From Litsea cubeba (Eukaryota > Streptophyta > Magnoliopsida > Laurales > Lauraceae), in assembly GCA_012931725.1 (NCBI GenBank), contig CM022946.1, positions 75,050,189 to 75,114,188 on the forward strand: DNA of 64,000 bases. The letters are read 5' to 3'. The position numbers and the translations under genes are program-made. Below are positions 57,751-64,000 of the stretch, piece by piece; position 1 is the stretch's first letter, and each line of letters starts with the position of its first letter. Below the pieces are notes generated by a model, which ran no database searches, had not been told where the DNA came from, and saw only the letters and a program-made list of their open reading frames with translations.

Positions 57751-60139
57751 CGTTCTAGGGTAGAGTAACTTGTAGGAACTGTCGGTTCGCAAATAGGACT
57801 ACCGGTTAGTAAATTAGAGCGAACCATATAATTTTACTATACTTAGGCTCGAAAACGACCCGCCGGGGGCCCGGAAGGGGAAACAGCCACGTTAAAAATC
57901 GGATACCGGCACGAGGACTTCGGTCGAGGGTAGAGTAACTTGTAGGAACTGTCGGTTTACAAATACGACTCTCGGTAAGAGAATTACGACCGAAACATGG
58001 GATTTTCCAACACTTAGGCTCGAGAACGGGCCGCCGGGGGCCCAGAAAGTGAAAAGGCCGCGGGAAAAATCAGAAACCAGTACGAGCACTTCGGTCGAGG
58101 GTCGAGTAACTTGTAGGAACTGACGGTTCGCAAATAGGATTCCCGGTTGGAGAATTATGGCCGAAACATGGGATTTTCCAACACTTATGCTCGAAAATGG
58201 CCCGCCGGGGGCCCAGAACGTCAAACGGCCGAGGGAAAAATCGGAAACTGGCACGAGCACTTCGTTCGAGGGTAGAGTAACTTCTAGGAACTGATGGTTT
58301 GCGATAGCACTCCAGGTTAGAGAATTACACCGAAACTTAGGATTTTACGACACTTAGGCTTGAAAACGGCTCGCCTGGGGGCCCGGAATAGTAAACGGCC
58401 ACGTGAAAAAGTAGGAAACCGGTACGAGCACTTCGGACTATGGTAGAGTAAGTTATAGGAACAGACGGTTCGCAAATACGACTCCCGGATAGAGAATTAA
58501 GACAGAAACATGGGATTTTCCAACACTTAGGCTCGAAAACGGCCCGCCGGGGTCCGGAATGGGAAACGGCAGCAAGAAAAATCATAAACCGGCATGAGCA
58601 CTTCGGTCGAGGATAGAGTAAATCGTAGGAACTGACAGTTCGCACATAGGACTCCCGGTTAGAGAATTATGACCGAAACATGGGATTTTCCAACACTTAG
58701 GCTCGAAACAGCCCGCTGGGGGCCCGGAACGTGAACCGGCTACGTGCAAAATCAGAAACCAGCACGAGCACTTCGTTCTAGGGTAGAGTAACTTGTAGGA
58801 ACTGTCGGTTCGCAAATAGGACTACCGGTTAGTAAATTACGAGCGAAACATATAATTTTACTATACTTAGGCTCGAAAACGGCCCGCCGGGGGCCCGGAA
58901 GGGGAAACAGCCACGTTAAAAATCGGATACCGGCATGAGGACTTCGGTCGAGGGTAGAGTAACTTGTAGGAACTGTCGAGTTTACAAATACGACTCCCGG
59001 TAAGAGAATTACGACCGAAACATGGGATTTTCCAACACTTAGGCTCGAGAACGGGCCGCCGGGGGCCCAGAAAGTGAAAAGGCCGCGGGAAAAATCGGAA
59101 ACCAGAACGAGCACTTCGGTCGAGGGTCGAGTAACTTGTAGGAACTGTCGGTTCGCAAATAGGACTACCGGTTAGTAAATTACGAGCGAAACATATAATT
59201 TTACTATACTTAGGCTCGAAAACGACCCGCCGGGGGCCCGGAAGGGGAAACAGCCTCGTTAAAAATCGGATACCGGCACGAGGACTTCGTCGAGGGTAGA
59301 GTAACTTGTAGGAACTGTCGGTTTACAAATACGACTCTCGGTAAGAGAATTACGACCGAAACATGGGATTTTCCAACACTTAGGCTCGAGAACGGGCCGC
59401 CGGGGGCCCAGAAAGTGAAAAGGCCGCGGGAAAAATCAGAAACCAGTACGAGCACTGCGGTCGAGGGTCGAGTAACTTGTAGGAACTGACGGTTCGCAAA
59501 TAGGATTCCCGGTTGGAGAATTATGGCCGAAACATGGGATTTTCCAACACTTATGCTCGAAAATGGCCCGCCGGGGGCCCTAGAACGTCAAACGGCCGAG
59601 GGAAAAATCGGAAACTGGCACGAGCACTTCGTTCGAGGGTAGAGTAACTTCTAGGAACTGATGGTTTGCGATAGCACTCCAGGTTAGAGAATTACACCGA
59701 AACTTAGGATTTTACGACACTTAGGCTTGAAAACGGCTCGCTTGGGGCCCGGAATAGTAAACGACCACGTGAAAAGTAGGAAACCGGTACGAGCACTTCG
59801 GACTATGGTAGAGTAAGTTATAGGAACAGACGGTTCGCAAATACGACGCCCGGATAGAGAATTAAGACAGAAACATGGGATTTTCCAACACTTAGGCTCG
59901 AAAACGGCCCGCCGGGGCCCGGAATGGGAAACGGCAGCAAGAAAAATCATAAACCGGCATGAGCACTTCGCTCGAGGATAGAGTAAATCGTAGGAACTGA
60001 CAGTTCGCACATAGGACTCCCGGTTAGAGAATTATGACCGAAACATGGGATTTTCCAACACTTAGGCTCGAAAACAGCCCGCTGGGGGCCCGGAACGTGA
60101 AACGGCTACGTGCAAAATCAGAAACCAGCACGAGCACTT
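57751..60139. repeat. super-HOR copy 3
   Basis: 2,389 bp; 6-mer at 57751, 8-mer at 58774. It has GAACCATATA at 57821 and AGCACTGCGG at 59451, the latter exactly 2,390 bp after its partner in copy 2. Confidence 0.87.
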
Positions 60140-62523
60140 CGTTCTAGGGTAGAGTAACTTGTAGGAACTGTCGGTTCGCAAATAGGACTACCGGTTAGTA
60201 AATTACGAGCGAACCATATAATTTTACTATACTTAGGCTCGAAAACGACCCGCCGGGGGCCCGGAAGGGGAAACAGCCACGTTAAAAATCGGATACCGGC
60301 ACGAGGACTTCGGTCGAGGGTAGAGTAACTTGTAGGAACTGTCGGTTTACAAATACGACTCTCGGTAAGAGAATTACGACCGAAACATGGGATTTTCCAA
60401 CACTTAGGCTCGAGAACGGGCCGCCGGGGGCCCAGAAAGTGAAAAGGCCGCGGGAAAAATCAGAAACCAGTACGAGCACTTCGGTCGAGGGTCGAGTAAC
60501 TTGTAGGAACTGACGGTTCGCAAATAGGATTCCCGGTTGGAGAATTATGGCCGAAACATGGGATTTTCCAACACTTATGCTCGAAAATGGCCCGCCGGGG
60601 GCCCAGAACGTCAAACGGCCGAGGGAAAAATCGGAAACCGGCACGAGCACTTCGTTCGAGGGTAGAGTAACTTCTAGGAACTGATGGTTTGCGATAGCAC
60701 TCCAGGTTAGAGAATTACACCGAAACTTAGGATTTTACGACACTTAGGCTTGAAAACGGCTCGCCTGGGGGCCCGGAATAGTAAACGGCCACGTGAAAAG
60801 TAGGAAACCGGTACGAGCACTTCGGACTATGGTAGAGTAAGTTATAGGAACAGACGGTTCGCAAATACGACTCCCGGATAGAGAATTAAGATAGAAACAT
60901 GGGATTTTCCAACACTTAGGCTCGAAAACGGCCCGCCGGGGTCCGGAATGGAAAACGGCAGCAAGAAAAATCATAAACCGGCATGTGCACTTCGCTCGAG
61001 GATAGAGTAGATCGTAGGAACTGACAGTTCGCACATTGGACTCCCGGTTAGAGAATTATGACCGAAACATGGGATTTTCCAACACTTAGGCTCGAAACAG
61101 CCCGCTGGGGGCCCGGAACGTGAACCGGCTACGTGCAAAATCAGAAACCAGCACGAGCACTTCGTTCTAGGGTAGAGTAACTTGTAGGAACTGTCGGTTC
61201 GCAAATAGGACTACCGGTTAGTAAATTACGAGCGAAACATATAATTTTACTATACTTAGGCTCGAAAACGGCCCGCCGGGGGCCCGGAAGGGGAAACAGC
61301 CACGTTAAAAATCGGATACCGGCATGAGGACTTCGGTCGAGGGTAGAGTAACTTGTAGGAACTGTCGTTTACAAATACGACTCCCGGTAAGAGAATTACG
61401 ACCGAAACATGGGATTTTCCAACACTTAGGCTCGAGAACGGGCCGCCGGGGGCCCAGAAAGTGAAAGGCCGCGGGAAAATCGGAAACCAGAACGAGCACT
61501 TCGTCGAGGGTCGAGTAACTTGTAGGAACTGTCGGTTCGCAAATAGGACTACCGGTTAGTAAATTACGAGCGAAACATATAATTTTACTATACTTAGGCT
61601 CGAAAACGGCCCGCCGGGGGCCCGGAAGGGGAAACAGCCACGTTAAAAATCGGATACCGGCACGAGGACTTCGGTCGAGGGTAGAGTAACTTGTAGGAAC
61701 TGTCGGTTTACAAATACGACTCTCGGTAAGAGAATTACGACCGAAACATGGGATTTTCCAACACTTAGGCTCGAGAACGGGCCGCCGGGGGCCCAGAAAG
61801 TGAAAAGGCCGCGGGAAAAATCAGAAACCAGTACGAGCACTTCGGTCGAGGGTCGAGTAACTTGTAGGAACTGACGGTTCGCAAATAGGATTCCCGGTTG
61901 GAGAATTATGGCCGAAACATGGGATTTTCCAACACTTATGCTCGAAAATGGCCCGCCGGGGGCCTAGAACGTCAAACGGCCGAGGGAAAAATCGGAAACT
62001 GGCACGAGCACTTCGTTCGAGGGTAGAGTAACTTCTAGGAACTGATGGTTTGCGATAGCACTCCAGGTTAGAGAATTACACCGAAACTTAGGATTTTACG
62101 ACACTTAGGCTTGAAAACGGCTCGCCTGGGGGCCCGGAATAGTAAACGGCCACGTGAAAAATAGGAAACCGGTACGAGCACTTCGGACTATGGTAGAGTA
62201 AGTTATAGGAACAGACGGTTCGCAAATACGACGCCCGGATAGAGAATTAAGACAGAAACATGGGATTTTCCAACACTTAGGCTCGAAAACGGCCCGCCGG
62301 GGTCCGGAATGGAAAACGGCTGCAAGAAAAATCATAAACCGGCATGTGCACTTCGCTCGAGGATAGAGTAGATCGTAGGAACTGACAGTTCGCACATTGG
62401 ACTCCCGGTTAGAGAATTATGACCGAAACATGGGATTTTCCAACACTTAGGCTCGAAACAGCCCGCTGGGGGCCCGGAACGTGAACCGGCTACGTGCAAA
62501 ATCAGAAACCAGCACGAGCACTT
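60140..62523. repeat. super-HOR copy 4
   Basis: 2,384 bp; 6-mer at 60140, 8-mer at 61163. GAACCATATA at 60211 lies exactly 2,390 bp after the copy-3 instance. The 8-mer is a few bases short because of small deletions near 61365-61505. Confidence 0.87.
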
Positions 62524-64000
62524 CGTTCTAGGGTAGAGTAACTTGTAGGAACTGTCGGTTCGCAAATAGGACTACCGGTTAGTAAATTACGAGCGAAACA
62601 TATAATTTTACTATACTTAGGCTCGAAAACGGCCCGCCGGGGGCCCGGAAGGGGAAACAGCCACGTTAAAAATCGGATACCGGCATGAGGACTTCGGTCG
62701 AGGGTAGAGTAACTTGTAGGAACTGTCGGTTTACAAATACGACTCCCGGTAAGAGAATTACGACCGAAACATGGGATTTTCCAACACTTAGGCTCGAGAA
62801 CGGGCCGCCGGGGGCCCAGAAAGTGAAAAGGCCGCGGGAAAAATCAGAAACCAGTACGAGCACTTCGGTCGAGGGTCGAGTAACTTGTAGGAACTGACGG
62901 TTCGCAAATAGGATTCCCGGTTGGAGAATTATGGCCGAAACATGGGATTTTCCAACACTTATGCTCGAAAATGGCCCGCCGGGGGCCCAGAACGTCAAAC
63001 GGCCGAGGGAAAAATCGGAAACCGGCACGAGCACTTCGTTCGAGGGTAGAGTAACTTCTAGGAACTGATGGTTTGCGATAGCACTCCAGGTTAGAGAATT
63101 ACACCGAAACTTAGGATTTTACGACACTTAGGCTTGAAAACGGCTCGCCTGGGGGCCCGGAATAGTAAACGGCCACGTGAAAAAGTAGGAAACCGGTACG
63201 AGCACTTCGGACTATGGTAGAGTAAGTTATAGGAACAGACGGTTCGCAAATACGACTCCCGGATAGAGAATTAAGATAGAAACATGGGATTTTCCAACAC
63301 TTAGGCTCGAAAACGGCCCGCCGGGGTCCGGAATGGGAAACGGCAGCAAGAAAAATCATAAACCGGCATGAGCACTTCGCTCGAGGATAGAGTAAATCGT
63401 AGGAACTGACAGTTCGCACATAGGACTCCCGGTTAGAGAATTATGACCGAAACATGGGATTTTCCAACACTTAGGCTCGAAAACAGCCCGCTGGGGGCCC
63501 GGAACGTGAAACGGCTACGTGCAAAATCAGAAACCAGCACGAGCACTTCGTTCTAGGGTAGAGTAACTTGTAGGAACTGTCGGTTCGCAAATAGGACTAC
63601 CGGTTAGTAAATTACGAGCGAAACATATAATTTTACTATACTTAGGCTCGAAAACGACCCGCCGGGGGCCCGGAAGGGGAAACAGCCACGTTAAAAATCG
63701 GATACCGGCACGAGGACTTCGGTCGAGGGTAGAGTAACTTGTAGGAACTGTCGGTTTACAAATACGACTCTCGGTAAGAGAATTACGACCGAAACATGGG
63801 ATTTTCCAACACTTAGGCTCGAGAACGGGCCGCCGGGGGCCCAGAAAGTGAAAAGGCCGCGGGAAAAATCAGAAACCAGTACGAGCACTTCGGTCGAGGG
63901 TCGAGTAACTTGTAGGAACTGACGGTTCGCAAATAGGATTCCCGGTTGGAGAATTATGGCCGAAACATGGGATTTTCCAACACTTATGCTCGAAAATGGC
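62524..64000. repeat. super-HOR copy 5, cut by window end
   Basis: The 6-mer is 62524-63548 and the next unit starts at 63549 and runs out of the window within monomer C. The array therefore continues to the right. Confidence 0.85.

Noticed and set aside
42417..64000. Dozens of minus-strand open frames of 65-250 codons across the satellite
   Set aside because: They repeat with the monomer and HOR, exist because the 170-171-bp monomer has few stops in some frames, and resemble no protein. They are shadows of the repeat.
25311..64000. Identity with primate alpha satellite because of the 171-bp period
   Set aside because: The monomer sequence is unrelated and no CENP-B box consensus was found by eye; the shared length is likely nucleosomal or coincidental.

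Overview
The window looks like a stretch of flowering-plant nuclear chromosome, most likely pericentromeric or centromeric. The reasons are plant-type LTR retrotransposon fragments, a spliced gene with a plant mobile domain, a decayed MULE transposase, plant-style TATAAATA LTR promoters and about 37 kb of ~171-bp satellite. I see no ordinary housekeeping gene and cannot name the species.

Positions 1-10360 are a mosaic of dead elements. Two Copia-like LTRs lie in inverted orientation (1-3242) and form a ~1.4-kb-arm palindrome with convergent TATA boxes. A long minus-strand Gypsy LTR-like block (3345 to about 7012) holds several minisatellites. It is followed by a segment of organelle-like texture (about 7013-8860), then a decayed 5S-rRNA-like box with a plant snRNA-type USE and TATA upstream, then a broken MULE transposase (9750-10360).

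Positions 10361-14390 are a minus-strand, gag-only Gypsy element (TR-GAG or LARD type). It has one 799-bp LTR, a PPT, in-frame minisatellites, a broken gag, a TGGCGCC-type PBS and a truncated second LTR. At 14390/14391 it is fused abruptly to a plus-strand Tat/Ogre-like element. That element has a frameshifted integrase (14391-15605), tandem repeats, an apparently intact antisense multi-exon gene with a plant mobile domain (21738 down to 17099; about 1225 codons in five exons), a PPT and an LTR that starts at 22922.

Positions 25311-64000 are satellite, interrupted once by a 1,919-bp solo Copia-type LTR with a 5-bp target duplication (32284-34202). The left part (25311-42416) is diverged and irregular. 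From 42417 onward it is a sharp higher-order repeat (HOR) with six monomer types A-F arranged as (AB)nCDEF. The unit is 1,024 bp (n=1), 1,365 bp (n=2) or about 1,707 bp (n=3). From 52971 the n=1 and n=2 units alternate as a 14-monomer super-repeat of about 2,390 bp. The two most notable findings are this nested repeat architecture and the intact antisense gene carried by the Tat-like element.
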